Shown in pieces: positions 9,314 to 18,872 of a DNA stretch of 64,000 nt (positions are counted from its first letter, which is position 1; every line of letters begins with the position of its first letter). A program made the translations under genes and the position numbers. The DNA comes from Trebonia sp963759545 (lineage in GTDB: Bacteria > Actinomycetota > Actinomycetes > Streptosporangiales > Streptosporangiaceae). The stretch is taken from assembly GCA_963759545.1 (NCBI GenBank), contig CAVXAB010000045.1:14516-78515 (forward strand). Reading direction: 5' to 3'. The notes beneath the pieces were generated by a model. That model saw nothing but the letters and a program-made list of their open reading frames with translations. It was not told where the DNA came from and ran no database searches.

Positions 9314-9632
9314 ATCGCCTCACACGGGACGAGCACGCCGGAGGTATCTGTCGTCCGTCGCAGAGGCAGGCGAAATCAAGATCAAACGTCGAGCTACCCA
9401 ACACCCCTGGCCCGGCGGTAGCCGAGACCCCCCCGGCGTGACCTACCATTGATACGTTTTGCCTTGCTTGTATGGATTTTTACGGTAACACGGGCACTAG
9501 TGAATGTGCCGAAATATTGCAAAATCCAAAAAGGTATTACATTGTTGTGTATGGTTGGTTACCATGCGATATATTGTCATTTGTCGATGTGAATGCTAAT
9601 GGTGCGGCGGCAGTCGATTACGGTTTCCTCCT
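9314..9632. promoter_or_regulatory. AT-rich divergent intergenic region (conservon / methyltransferase)
   Basis: The gap of ~320 bases between divergent genes is conspicuously A+T-rich from about 9440 to 9600 compared with everything around it. It must hold promoters for both cvnA and the methyltransferase. Precise -35/-10 boxes could not be assigned with confidence, and no ORF is supported. Confidence 0.5.
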
Positions 9633-9740
9633 TTGCCCCTGACGTGCCGGATTGGGTTCAGGATCGGGCGCCGCTTAGTTGCCCGCGATATGCCGCGGCT
9701 GAGGCAATTGCGTCCGCTCAGGCAATTGCGTGCGGTGGCA

Positions 9741-10544
9741 ATGCGGCGAAGGCCGCGTAACATACCGTACGTGGCCGACTTCGATCCCACTTCGCCGTCG
9801 ATCGCGCGGGTCTACGACTACTTCCTCGGCGGCAGGGACAACTTCGCCGCGGACCGGGAGTTGGCGCAGCGTCTCATCGGCATCTTCCCGCCGATTCCGC
9901 TGACCGTTCGCGAGAACAAGCGGTTCCTCGACCGGGCCGTCACCTGGATGGCGGGAAAGGGGATCGGCCAGTTCATCGACGTGGGCTGCGGCCTGCCGAC
10001 GACGCCGAGCACGCACGGCTCGGCCCGGGTCCACAACCCGGACGCGCGCGTGGCCTACGTCGACATCGACCCGATCGTGCTCAGCCACCTGCGCGGACTG
10101 CCGAGCAGGGAGCAAGCCGGCCTGACGATCGTGGACGGCGACGTCCGTGATGCCGACGCGGTGCTCGCCGTGGTATCCGCTGGCCTCGACCTGTCCGCGC
10201 CCACCTGCCTGGTCATGGCCGCGCTGCTGCACTTCTTCCCGGTCGAGACCGGGCGCGAGCTGGTCGCGCGGTACGCGGCGGCCCTCGCGCCTGGCAGCTA
10301 CGTCATGCTCACCATGGGCCTGGCCGATGGCCCGGCGGCGGATCGCTTCTTCGACCTGTACAGCAAGGGCCCTGCCCCCTTGTACAAGCACTCGGCGAAG
10401 GACTTCGCGTCCTTCTTCGGCGACCTCCCGCTGCTCCCGCCCGGCGTGGCGGACGCGAGATCCTGGCGTCCAGGCTGGCCAATGGTGTCGGTACCGCCCG
10501 AGCGCGAGGCCGAGATGATCGTCGGCGTGGCCCAAGTCCCCTAG
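9741..10544 (+). CDS. DUF574-type SAM-dependent methyltransferase
   Basis: The family signature is clear: DPTSPSIARVYDYFLGG, then KDNFAADRE-like GRDNFAADREL, ENKRFLDRAV, the Rossmann motif FIDVGCGLPT and the acidic strand VAYVDIDPIVL. The protein is therefore an S-adenosylmethionine-dependent methyltransferase of the actinomycete-specific DUF574 family, of unknown substrate. Usual members are ~265-280 aa, which matches a start at 9741. The frame stays open back to 9633, but that extension contains a short direct repeat (caattgcgt, twice) translating to an RQLRPLRQLR tract that looks non-conserved. Start choice is uncertain because no strong Shine-Dalgarno precedes any candidate. Such genes are multi-copy in actinomycetes. 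Confidence 0.88.
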   Translation: MRRRPRNIPYVADFDPTSPSIARVYDYFLGGRDNFAADRELAQRLIGIFPPIPLTVRENKRFLDRAVTWMAGKGIGQFIDVGCGLPTTPSTHGSARVHNPDARVAYVDIDPIVLSHLRGLPSREQAGLTIVDGDVRDADAVLAVVSAGLDLSAPTCLVMAALLHFFPVETGRELVARYAAALAPGSYVMLTMGLADGPAADRFFDLYSKGPAPLYKHSAKDFASFFGDLPLLPPGVADARSWRPGWPMVSVPPEREAEMIVGVAQVP

Positions 10545-10545
10545 G

Positions 10546-10571
10546 CCCGTGCCGGCGCGGCCCGGCACGGG
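10546..10571 (+). terminator. Hairpin after methyltransferase gene
   Basis: A perfect 10-bp inverted repeat, CCCGTGCCGG / CCGGCACGGG, with a 6-base loop starts immediately after the methyltransferase stop. There is no T-tract, as is common for actinomycete terminators. It lies only 15 bases before the next start codon, so it could also affect read-through into the phospholipase gene. Confidence 0.55.
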
Positions 10572-10585
10572 TTAGCCTGCGGTAG

Positions 10586-11413
10586 GTGACGACTGCATTC
10601 GTACTCGGCGGCGGCGGGCTGCTCGGTGCGCACGAGGTGGGCATGCTGCGCGCGCTGTCCGAAGCCGGCGTGCGGCCCGACATCGTTGTCGGCACCTCCA
10701 TCGGGGCGGTCAACGGCGCGTTCGTCGCCGCGGACCCCGACCGGGCGGCGGAACGACTGGCTGACCTGTGGCGCGGGGAGTCCCTTGGCATGGTGTTCAG
10801 CGAGACGGTCCTCGCGCGGGCGGTCCGGCTGGCCCGCTCTGGCACTCACCTGCACGCGATCGAGCCGCTGCACAAGCTGCTCGCCGACAAGCTCCCCGCC
10901 AGGGACTTCACGGACCTGGCGCTGCCGTTCCACTGCGTCGCGGCCAGCATCGAGGAGGCGACGGCGCGCTGGTTCAGCAGCGGCCCGCTCATCCCCGCCG
11001 TCATGGCGTCGTGCGCGGTGCCCGGCCTGCTGCCCCCGGTCGAGATCGACGGCGCGCACTATTTCGACGGCGGCCTCGTCCACTCCATCCCGGTCGGCCG
11101 CGCGGTCGCCCTCGGCGCCAGCACCGTCTACGTGCTGCACGTCGGCCGGATCGAGAGCCCGCTCCCGGTCCCGTCCCGGCCGTGGGAGGTGGGCCTTGTC
11201 GCGTTCGAGATCGCCCGCAGGCACCGCTTTCACGAGGAAATGTCCGCCTTGCCGCCCGGCGTGCGGGTCCACGTCCTGCCAACCGGCGGTGAGCAGCTAG
11301 CCCCTGGTTTGCGCCAATTCCGTTACCGTGGCAGAAAACAGGTAAGTAGCAGCATGGAACGTTCGTACGCGGCGTCGGCGAGTTACCTGGCCCAGGTGAC
11401 AGGCCGCCGCTGA
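10586..11413 (+). CDS. Patatin-like phospholipase (RssA family)
   Basis: A 275-aa patatin-family serine hydrolase. The oxyanion loop is GGGGLLGAHEVG, the nucleophile elbow is VVGTSIGAVNG (G-T-S-I-G) and the catalytic Asp is in YFDGGLVHSIP, giving the complete Ser-Asp dyad. The start is GTG at 10586 behind a weak GGTAGG ribosome site. These enzymes release fatty acids from phospholipids or lysophospholipids. No signal peptide is visible, so it is probably cytoplasmic. The next gene, a PlsC-like acyltransferase, starts 21 bases after the stop, suggesting a lipid deacylation/reacylation pair. Confidence 0.92.
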   Translation: MTTAFVLGGGGLLGAHEVGMLRALSEAGVRPDIVVGTSIGAVNGAFVAADPDRAAERLADLWRGESLGMVFSETVLARAVRLARSGTHLHAIEPLHKLLADKLPARDFTDLALPFHCVAASIEEATARWFSSGPLIPAVMASCAVPGLLPPVEIDGAHYFDGGLVHSIPVGRAVALGASTVYVLHVGRIESPLPVPSRPWEVGLVAFEIARRHRFHEEMSALPPGVRVHVLPTGGEQLAPGLRQFRYRGRKQVSSSMERSYAASASYLAQVTGRR

Positions 11414-11434
11414 CCGTCAACGGGGAGCCGCCCG

Positions 11435-12645
11435 ATGTTGCCGCCCACGCCGATCCGCCGCCTGCTGCTGGTGCCGCTTGTCGTCGTGATCGCCTGCGCG
11501 CTGGCCGCGCTGACCCCGGCGGTCGCCCTGCTCACCGCCGTCTTCAACCTGATCAGCCGGCGGACCCGCCCCGAGCGCCCGCGCCGGTCGCGGCTCCTGC
11601 GGGTCACGTGGCTCGGGCTCGCCTGGTCGGCGGGGGAGACCGCCGCGCTGACCGTCTCCCTCTGCCTGTGGCTCGTGAGCGGGTTCGGCGGGCGGCTGGA
11701 CACCGAGCCGTACCAGGCCCGCAACTACGCGGTGATCAAGTGGTTCCTTGACCTGATCTACCGGGTGGCGGCCCGCGCGTGCGGGCTGAGCGTGACGGTG
11801 GCCGGCCCGCCGGAAGCGGGCCCAAGCGGCGACCGCCCGCTCATCGTGCTCAGCCGCCACGCCGGCCCCGGCGACTCGTTGCTGCTCATCCACTACCTGC
11901 TCAGCGTGTGCGAGCGGCGCCCGCGCGTCGTCATGAAGGCCACGCTGCAACTCGACCCGAGCATGGACATCCTGGCCAACCGCGTGCCCAACGCGTTCCT
12001 GCACCGGGCCTGGCTCTCATCGACGTCGACCAGATCCGCCGGCTCGCGGTGAGCCTGGACGGGGGCAGCGCGCTGGCCATCTTCCCCGAGGGCGGCAACT
12101 GGACCCCGCACCGCTGGCGCCGGGCCATCGACCGCCTCCGCCGCGGTGGCCGCCCCGACCTGGCCGAACGCGCGGCGGCGATGCCCAACGTCCTGCCGCC
12201 GCACGCCAGCGGCGCGCTCGCCGCGATCGAGGCCTGCCCGGCCGCGGACGTGATCTTCGTGGCCCACACGGGCCTTGACCGGCTGGTCAGCGTCCGCGAC
12301 GTGTGGCGCGGCCTGCGGGCCGACATGGAAATCCGCGCCCGCTGGTGGCGCGTCCCCTCGGCCAGCGTCCCCCGCGCGGCCAGCCGCGAGGCCCAGCTCA
12401 CCTGGCTGTACGACTGGTGGCAGCGCATCGACGCGTGGATCACCGCGGAAAACTCCGGTACAGCGAGCGGAACAGGGCGGACCGCTGGCCCGCCCTGCCG
12501 CCCCGTGACAGCGCCGCGAGCCCGGCCCATTGGCCGAAGCTCGCGGCGCCGCGCGCGGTCACTCGGGGGTGAGCGCGGTCATTCTGCGAACCGCGCGGGA
12601 ACAGGGACCCGGGCCGGCCGCGGCGCCGCCGGCGCGATGTCCTGA
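11435..12645 (+). pseudogene. PlsC-like 1-acylglycerol-3-phosphate acyltransferase (frameshifted)
   Basis: The first frame (11435 onward) gives an N-terminal TM segment (LLLVPLVVVIACALAALTPA), a second hydrophobic stretch, and the acyltransferase motif I SRHAGPGDS (H-x4-D). It then runs into a premature stop at 12052. From about 12010 the homologous continuation is in the frame one base back: LALIDVDQIRRLA, motif III IFPEGGNW, then a conserved C-terminal half down to about WQRIDAWITAENS. One missing base near 12005-12020 explains the break. Restored, it is a membrane-bound lysophospholipid acyltransferase. The last ~60 codons after 12460 look non-conserved and overlap the convergent MMPL gene, so the true end is uncertain. 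Confidence 0.75.
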
Positions 12646-14750
12646 ACCGGGTCAGACACCCGCAGGAGGCGGCCCGCCCAGGCCGGCAGCCACCAGTTCG
12701 CCCGGCCGAACAGGGCCACCATCGCCGGGACAAGCAGGCAGCGGACCACCACGGCGTCCACCAGGATGCCCGCGCCGAGCCCGGTGGCGAGGATCTTCAG
12801 GTCGGTCTGCCCTGACGTCGACATCGACACGAAGCCAAGCATCAGGATCGCGGCCGCGCTGGTCACCAGCCGCCCGGTCCTGCCGAGCCCGGTCACGACG
12901 GCCGTCCTTGCGTCATGCGACGCGTCGTAGGCCTCGCGGACCCGGCTCAGGATGAAGACCTCGTAGTCCATCGACAGGCCGAACAGGAACGCGAACACCA
13001 TGAGCGGCACCCACATCGTGATCGCCCCGGTCGCCGGGACACCGAAGATCGCCATCGACCCGTGCCCGTCCTGGAATACCCAGGTCATGACGCCGTAGGC
13101 GGCGGCCAGCGAGATCAGGTTGAACACGACCGCCTTGAGCGCCAGGACGACCGACCGGAACGCCCGCGTGAGCAGGATGAACGTCGCTGCCGCGATGAGC
13201 GTGAGCATCAGCGGGAAGTCACCGTACACGGTGTGGTCGAAGTCGATCAGCGACGCACCGTCCCCGCCGACCCCGATAACACCAGGGCTGCCCACCAGGG
13301 CGTGCTCGATCGACGCGATCGCGGCCTGCCCCGAGGGCAGCGAGGACTCGACGGCCGGCAGCACGTCCACGATGGCGGTACCGCCCCTGGCGAACCCGGC
13401 ACCGGAACCCGGCGCGATCGCCGCGTACACGCCGGGCAGCCCGGAAGCCCGCGCCGCCACGGAAGCGGAGGACCCGCCAGACGTCAGCACCTCGGCCGGC
13501 GTCAGGACCCCGGAGGGAACCCCGCCGGACGTCAGGCTCACCAGCGCGTCGTGCGCAGGCCCCGCCGTCGCCTGAGCGGACGCCCCGGGCGAGCCCAGGT
13601 GCAGCGAAAGCGCGGGCGCTATCAGCAGCCCCATGATCGCGAGCCCGGCCGCCGCGGAAACCCAGCGGTGCCGGTACACCAGTGCCGCCCACGAGGAGAA
13701 CACCCGCGAGGGACGCCGCTCGGTCCGCAGCCTGGGCCAGTCCATCCTTGGCCCCACCGACGCCAGGACTACCGGCAGCAGCGTGGTCGCGACGAGCACG
13801 GAGACGAGCGGCACCAGCACCCCGCCGTACCCGACGCTGCGCAGCATCGGTACCGGCAGCACGATCATCGACAGCAGCCCGATCGCCACCGTCAGCCCGG
13901 AGAACACCACCGCGCGCCCGGCGTGCTGCATCGCGACGGCCACCGCGTCGGCGTTCTCGCGCCCGGCCGAGCGCTCTTCCCGCCACCGGCTCACCACGAG
14001 CAGCGAGTAGTCGATCGCCACGCCAAGCCCGACGAGCGCGATCAGGAACTCGACGATCATGCTGATCCCGGTGATCTCCGTCAGCCCGCCCACGATCAGG
14101 AACGTGGCGAGCACCGACACCCCGCCGATCAGCAGTGGCAGGAACGCGAGGAACGAGCCGAAGACAAGCGCCAGGATCACCAGCGCTCCCACCGAGCCGA
14201 TCATCGTCTCGACCATGATCCCGGTGCCCTTCGACGTGGGCGCGCCGTTGGCCAGCAGGTCCTCGCCGGTCAGCCCGAAGTGCCAGCCGGGCGGCAGCGC
14301 CGCGTCCGCGGCCCTGGTGATCGCCGCGGTCTGGGTCGGCCCGCCGAACGAGGTCGACGCCGGGATGAACACCAGCGCGAACGTCGTCCGCCCGTCGCTT
14401 GTCACGAACCGCGCGTTGCCCGTCGAGCTGTAATCGGCGACGCGCACGTCGGGCACCGACGCCGCGATGGCGCCGAACACCCGGCCGGCCTCGGCGGCGA
14501 CCGCGGGGTCGGTGACCCGCTCGCCGGCCGGCACGGTGAGCACGGGCACGTAGGGGGACTGGGAGCCGCCGTTGCCGTACTCGGCGACGATCTGGTTGTC
14601 GACCTTGTAGGCCTGCCCAGGCATGGAGAAGTCGTTGGTCATCCGGTGGGTGGTGCCGCTGATCGTCATGACGCCGGCCACGGCGACGAGCAGCCAAGTC
14701 AGTGCTACCAGCGCCTTGTGGCGCAGTACGAAACGGGTGAGCGCCTGCAT
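12579..14750 (-). CDS. MMPL family RND-type exporter
   Basis: An ~723-aa integral membrane protein with two repeats of one TM helix, a large extracytoplasmic domain and five TM helices. The first repeat starts FVLRHKALVALTWLLVAVAG. The family marker segments are VGLGVAIDYSLLVVSRWREE and the equivalent FGLSMDYEVFILSRVREAYD with the GAxTxVVTGLGRTGR-like loop. It exports lipids or hydrophobic compounds using the proton gradient. The frame extends to 14798, but the ATG at 14750 follows a good GGAAG site eight bases upstream, so that start is chosen. It is divergent from the adjacent two-component genes, a common arrangement in which the response regulator controls the exporter. Confidence 0.93.
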   Translation of the reverse strand: MQALTRFVLRHKALVALTWLLVAVAGVMTISGTTHRMTNDFSMPGQAYKVDNQIVAEYGNGGSQSPYVPVLTVPAGERVTDPAVAAEAGRVFGAIAASVPDVRVADYSSTGNARFVTSDGRTTFALVFIPASTSFGGPTQTAAITRAADAALPPGWHFGLTGEDLLANGAPTSKGTGIMVETMIGSVGALVILALVFGSFLAFLPLLIGGVSVLATFLIVGGLTEITGISMIVEFLIALVGLGVAIDYSLLVVSRWREERSAGRENADAVAVAMQHAGRAVVFSGLTVAIGLLSMIVLPVPMLRSVGYGGVLVPLVSVLVATTLLPVVLASVGPRMDWPRLRTERRPSRVFSSWAALVYRHRWVSAAAGLAIMGLLIAPALSLHLGSPGASAQATAGPAHDALVSLTSGGVPSGVLTPAEVLTSGGSSASVAARASGLPGVYAAIAPGSGAGFARGGTAIVDVLPAVESSLPSGQAAIASIEHALVGSPGVIGVGGDGASLIDFDHTVYGDFPLMLTLIAAATFILLTRAFRSVVLALKAVVFNLISLAAAYGVMTWVFQDGHGSMAIFGVPATGAITMWVPLMVFAFLFGLSMDYEVFILSRVREAYDASHDARTAVVTGLGRTGRLVTSAAAILMLGFVSMSTSGQTDLKILATGLGAGILVDAVVVRCLLVPAMVALFGRANWWLPAWAGRLLRVSDPVQDIAPAAPRPARVPVPARFAE

Positions 14751-14971
14751 CTCGGGTCTTCCCTTACATCGAAGTCCGGCGGCATGCCCGCCAGCCACCG
14801 CAAGCGTCCCGCCGCGCCGCGTACTCGCGCGTCCGGCAGAAGTTGTCAGTGCCTGCTACCCCTGGGCGAGTACCGGGGACCGCACCCGGTGCCGGCGTAC
14901 TCCGGGGGGAGTAGGCGGCGTACATCCCTAGCGGATGGTGAGCAGGGCGAAATCGGCCTACGCTGCGTCAC

Positions 14972-16411
14972 ATGGGAATCGCATGGGGGACGCGTCCAGG
15001 CCCGGCCGCGGGCCGGGGCAGGCGCTTGGCATTCCCGGCACTGCCCGGCTGGCTTCGGCGTGCCTGGACCGAGCCTGGCGGTAACTGGCGTCCGCCCACC
15101 CGCGACACGGCGACCGCGGTGGTGATCACGGTGATCGCGGTCGTCGCGCTCCTACGGCGAGGCGCACCCGACCACTCCCGGCGCCTACTTCACCGGCGGC
15201 CACCACCTGCCGCACACGCCGACCGCCGCGCTGCTGCTCGTCGTGCTCGGCGGCGCGGCCCTGGCCTGGCGGCACCGGTACCCGCGGCACGGTGGTCTGC
15301 GTCGCGACGGCGGCGACCGTCGCCTACAGCCTTCCCGGGTACGTGAACGGCGTGGCGCTCCTGCTCCCCGCCGTCGGCCTGGTGACGATCGCCACCAAGT
15401 TCCCCGTCCGCCATTCGGTGGCCTGGGCGCTCGCGGTCACGATCGTGCTCATGGCGGCCACCGCGGCGAACAACCCGCTCGGCCGGTACAGCGGGGGGTT
15501 CTGGATCATCCCGGCCAACGACGCGGTGGCGCTGTTCGTCGGGATCGCCATCGCCAACCGGACCTACGTGCACTCCGCCCGCATGCAGGCGGCGCGGCAG
15601 GCCGCGGTCGACGCGCAGCGCCGCGTCGAGGAGGAGCGGCTGCGCATCGCCCGCGAACTGCACGACGTGGTAGCGCACACGATGGCCACCATCACCGTGC
15701 AGGCCGCGGCGGCGACGCAACTCCTGCGCGACCGCCCGGACGAGGCGGCGGAGTCACTGAAGGCGATCCGCGCCGCGAGCAAGGACGGGCTCCGCGAGCT
15801 GCGCGCGATCCTTGACGTGCTCCGCACCGCGGACAGCGCCGACGAGCCCGCCGACCCGACGCAGCCGACGCCGGGCCTGAGCAGGCTTGACGACCTTGTG
15901 GTCGGCGTCCGCGCGGCCGGCCTCCCGGTAAGCGTGACGGTCACCGGCCAGCGTCGTGACCTGCCGGCGGTCACCGACCTGTCCGCGTTCCGCATCATCC
16001 AGGAGGCGCTGACCAACACCCTGCGCCACGCCGGCCCCGCCACCGCGGCCGTGACGGTCGACTACGGTGCGGCCGCGCTGCGCGTGGAGGTCACCGACAC
16101 GGGCCACGGCCTCTCGGACTCCGCCGCCGAGGCCGCCTACGCGGCGTACTTCATGGGGACATCCCTCCCCATGCCGGCCCCCGTCGACCGTCAAACGAGA
16201 CCAAGACGTCAGCTCGGCCGGCACTGTCCCGGCCGACACTGGGGGACACGGGCTGCGCGGCATGCGCGAGCGCGCCGCGGCGGCCGGCGGCACGATCGAC
16301 ATCGGCCCGCTGCCCGCGGGCGGCTTCCGCGTTACGGCGACCCTGCCACTCGACACCCAGCCCGCCGCGAAGGCCGCAGGCACCGCACCGACTCAGAAGG
16401 CGGCCCGATGA
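14972..16411 (+). pseudogene. DesK/NarX-type sensor histidine kinase (three frameshifts)
   Basis: Pieces of one kinase lie in successive frames. 14972-15150 encodes the N-terminus and first TM (TATAVVITVIAVVA). 15153-15285 encodes the extracellular loop and next TM (TPTAALLLVVLGGAALAWRH). 15286 to about 16180 encodes further TMs, the HisKA_3 box IARELHDVVAHTM with the phospho-acceptor His, and the N-box EALTNTLRHAG. The G-box GGHGLRGMRERAAAAGG to the stop at 16411 lies in the next frame. Each step is +1, so three extra bases would explain everything. Because of the last shift the kinase frame reads straight into the response regulator and mimics a 613-aa hybrid protein. The true gene ends in ATGA overlapping the regulator start. 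Confidence 0.8.
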
Positions 16412-17133
16412 TCCGCGTCCTGCTGGCCGACGACCAGGCGCTGATCCGCGCCGGCTTCCGCGTGCTGCTCGAGGCGGCCGACGACATCGAGGTGATCGGC
16501 GAGGCGGTCAACGGCGATCAGGCCGTCGAGCTGGCCAAGTCCGAGCGCCCCGACGTCATCCTGATGGACATCAGGATGCCGGGGACCGACGGCCTCGCGG
16601 CCACCAGCCAGATAGCGGCGGCCGACGCGCTCAACGGGGTCAGGGTCGTCATCCTGACCACCTTCGAGACGGACGAGTACGTCTACCAGGCGCTGCGCGC
16701 GGGCGCGAGCGGCTTCCTGGTCAAGGACGCCGAGCCGGAGGAGCTGATCCGCGCGGTCCGCGTGGTCCACCAGGGCGAGGCGCTGCTTTCGCCGAGCGTG
16801 ACCCGCCGCCTGATCTCCTCGCTCGCGCGCCGTGCCCCGTCCGTCCCCGCGGTCGCGGGCACTGGCACCTTCGGAAGCACTGGCGCCGCGACCGGGAACC
16901 GCGCGCTGCCCTCCGCCGACCTGGCCCGGATCACCGAGCGCGAGCGCGAGGTGCTGGCCCTGGTCGCCCAGGGCCTGTCCAACGATGAGATCGCGGCCCG
17001 CCTCTACCTCAGCCCGCTGACCACGAAGACCCACGTCAGCCACATCATGACCAAGCTGCGCGCCCGTGACCGCGCACAGCTCGTCGTCATCGCCTACGAG
17101 TCCGGCCTGGTCGTCCCTGGCGTCACCACCTGA
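16408..17133 (+). CDS. NarL/LuxR-family response regulator
   Basis: A 241-aa regulator. The receiver domain has the acidic pocket LLADDQ, the phospho-acceptor Asp in VILMDIRMPG, the switch Thr in VVILTTFE and the Lys in FLVKDAEPEEL. An Ala/Thr/Gly linker leads to a GerE/LuxR helix-turn-helix (ITEREREVLALVAQGLSNDE ... SPLTTKTHVSHIMTKL). The start ATG overlaps the kinase stop (ATGA), so the pair is translationally coupled. The most likely target is the divergent MMPL exporter and its own operon, inferred from position only. Confidence 0.93.
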   Translation: MIRVLLADDQALIRAGFRVLLEAADDIEVIGEAVNGDQAVELAKSERPDVILMDIRMPGTDGLAATSQIAAADALNGVRVVILTTFETDEYVYQALRAGASGFLVKDAEPEELIRAVRVVHQGEALLSPSVTRRLISSLARRAPSVPAVAGTGTFGSTGAATGNRALPSADLARITEREREVLALVAQGLSNDEIAARLYLSPLTTKTHVSHIMTKLRARDRAQLVVIAYESGLVVPGVTT

Positions 17134-17180
17134 CGGACGCCGCCCGGAGTAATTACGGGCTATTACTTACTTCTGCTTAC

Positions 17181-18655
17181 TTACTTCAGCACCAGGTAGG
17201 CGAGCGACCCGAGCCCCGCGATCAGGCAGTAGATCCCGAACGGATTCAGCGACTTGTCCTCGCTGAAGTACTTGGTCAGGAAGCGAATGGACAGGTAGGC
17301 GCCGACCCCTGAGATCAGCGACCCGACGAGGATCGGCCCGTGGATGCCGGTGCTGAGCGGCCCGGTCAGGTCCTTCGCCTTCAGCGCCCCGGCCGCGAGG
17401 ATCACCGGCGCCGACAGCAGGAACGAGTACCGCACCGCGTCCTGTCGGGTCAGGCCGCGCCCCATCCCGGTCACGGTGACGATGCCGTCCCGGCTGATGC
17501 CGGGCAGCAGCGCGAGGATCTGCGCCGCCCCGACGATGACCGCCCGCTTGTACCCCATGGTGGACAGCCGCCGGTCCGCGGCCACCGCCGGGTCGGCCGC
17601 GCCGCCGTCGGCGCCCCGCTGACCGGCTGCCCGCCCGGCAGCGTGCCCCGCCGCGTGCCCGCCGCCGTGCCCGGCCGCGTGCCCGTGCCGCCCGGCGGCC
17701 CGCTGCTGGTCGGCGCGCCTGCTGCGGATCACGCGGGTCGTATCCGCGCGACGCGTCGCTGGCCGGCTGCCAGCCCGGCCCGGGCTGCCCGCCACGCGGA
17801 TCCCGCCCGTACTGTTCCTGCCCGTACTGCAGGCTGGCCCTGCTGCGGCTGGCCGTGCTGCGGATAGTACTGCGGCTGCCCACTGCGGCTGCCCTGCTGC
17901 GGCTGCCCGTACTGCGGCTGGCCATATTGGGGCTGTCCGTACCCGTCGCGCCCCTGCGCCTCGTTCCCCGGGTACCGCGGGTCCCGTCCTGCCCGTACCG
18001 CGGGTCAGGCCCCTGCCACTGCTGCTGCCGCGGCTGCTGCGACCACCCGTCCGGCCCAGGCCCGCAGGCCAGGTCCACCCGGCCCGCCTGGCCCCCAGGA
18101 AGCCCGGCCTTGGGCACCGGGAACCGGCCCGCTTGGCAGCCCCGCGCCGGCCGGGAGGACCACCGTCGGCGCCCCGCCGCCGCCTGCGGCGTCGCGGACA
18201 CGCCGCATCCGCTCGCTGCCGAGCAGGATGACCCCGTTGACCGCGAGGAAGAACGCCGCGAGCTCCGGCTTGGCGAAGAGCTTCGTGACTTCTTTCTGGA
18301 GCACCAACCCAACGAGGCCCACCGGGATCGTCCCCAGGATGATCATCCAGGCGAGCCGCTCGTCCGGCGTCGTGATCGACCGGGTCCGCAGAGACGTGAA
18401 GAACCCGCGCACGATCCGCAGCCAGTCCCGCCAGAAGTACGCGATCATCGCGATCGCCGTCGCCACGTGCAGCCCGACGATGAACGCCAGGTACGGCGAG
18501 TTCGGCGCGGACACGTTCAGCGTGTTCGCCCAGCTCCCGCCGATCAGTGCGGGGATCAGCACGTTATGCCCCAGGCTGGAGACGGGGAAGAGCTCGGTCA
18601 CGCCCTGGATGAGACCAGTGACGACCGCCTGGACGTATGTAAGGTGGGCCGACAT
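17181..18655 (-). pseudogene. uppP: Undecaprenyl-diphosphate phosphatase UppP with long hydrophilic insertion (frameshifted)
   Basis: The N-terminal half (18655 down to ~18150) has the UppP/BacA motif GVTELFPVSSLGH and several TM helices (YLAFIVGLHVATAIAMIAYF, LAWMIILGTIPVGLVGLV). The C-terminal half (about 17565-17181) has the second motif LLPGISRDGIVTVTG and the closing helices to GLGSLAYLVLK. Between them lie about 190 codons rich in Gly, Pro, Gln, Tyr, Arg and His, with repeats such as YGQPQYGQPQYGQPQQ and AAGHGGGHAAGHAAG. The ordinary family members are ~270 aa with a short loop here. The insertion reads through at least three frame changes (near 18080, 17975, 17840 and probably 17730), so as given the gene is broken. 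UppP recycles the lipid carrier of peptidoglycan synthesis at the membrane. Confidence 0.8.
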
Positions 18656-18691
18656 CAGCGCGCCTCCCTTTCCGTTATCCCGGGGCAGAAA

Positions 18692-18713
18692 CGAACGAGT
18701 GCGGCTGACCCTG
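18692..18713 (+). repeat. dispersed intergenic motif, copy 2
   Basis: CGAACGAGTGCGGCTGACCC plus TG matches 20 of 22 positions with the copy at 23191-23212. It lies in the intergenic region upstream of uppP and blaI. Confidence 0.4.
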
Positions 18714-18834
18714 ACCCGTCCCGCGCACCCAAGCTGGCCAGCCGACGACCGACCACACTATCGGGACACCCGCAACGACTCGTTAGATACTGGCTTGCAC
18801 GACGGTGCCTGCCCGCCGTCGTCAGGCTACAATT

Positions 18835-18850
18835 TCTACAGACTCGTAGA
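18835..18850. promoter_or_regulatory. Candidate BlaI operator
   Basis: The interrupted palindrome TCTAC-N6-GTAGA lies ~25 bases upstream of the BlaI-like coding region, between the divergent uppP and blaI genes. BlaI/MecI repressors typically bind TACA/TGTA-type dyads, so autoregulation is plausible. The assignment rests on symmetry and position only. Confidence 0.45.
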
Positions 18851-18872
18851 GGATAGCCGACGAAGGGAGCGG

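Noticed and set aside
12915..15125. A 736-aa rightward open frame
   Set aside because: It is a composition-driven shadow of the MMPL gene: Arg/His/Gly/Asp-rich with no domain, no ribosome site and no hydrophobic pattern.
15292..17133. A 613-aa hybrid histidine kinase-response regulator fusion
   Set aside because: The kinase G-box lies in another frame and ends in ATGA overlapping a normal regulator start. The fusion is produced by a frameshift, not a real domain fusion.
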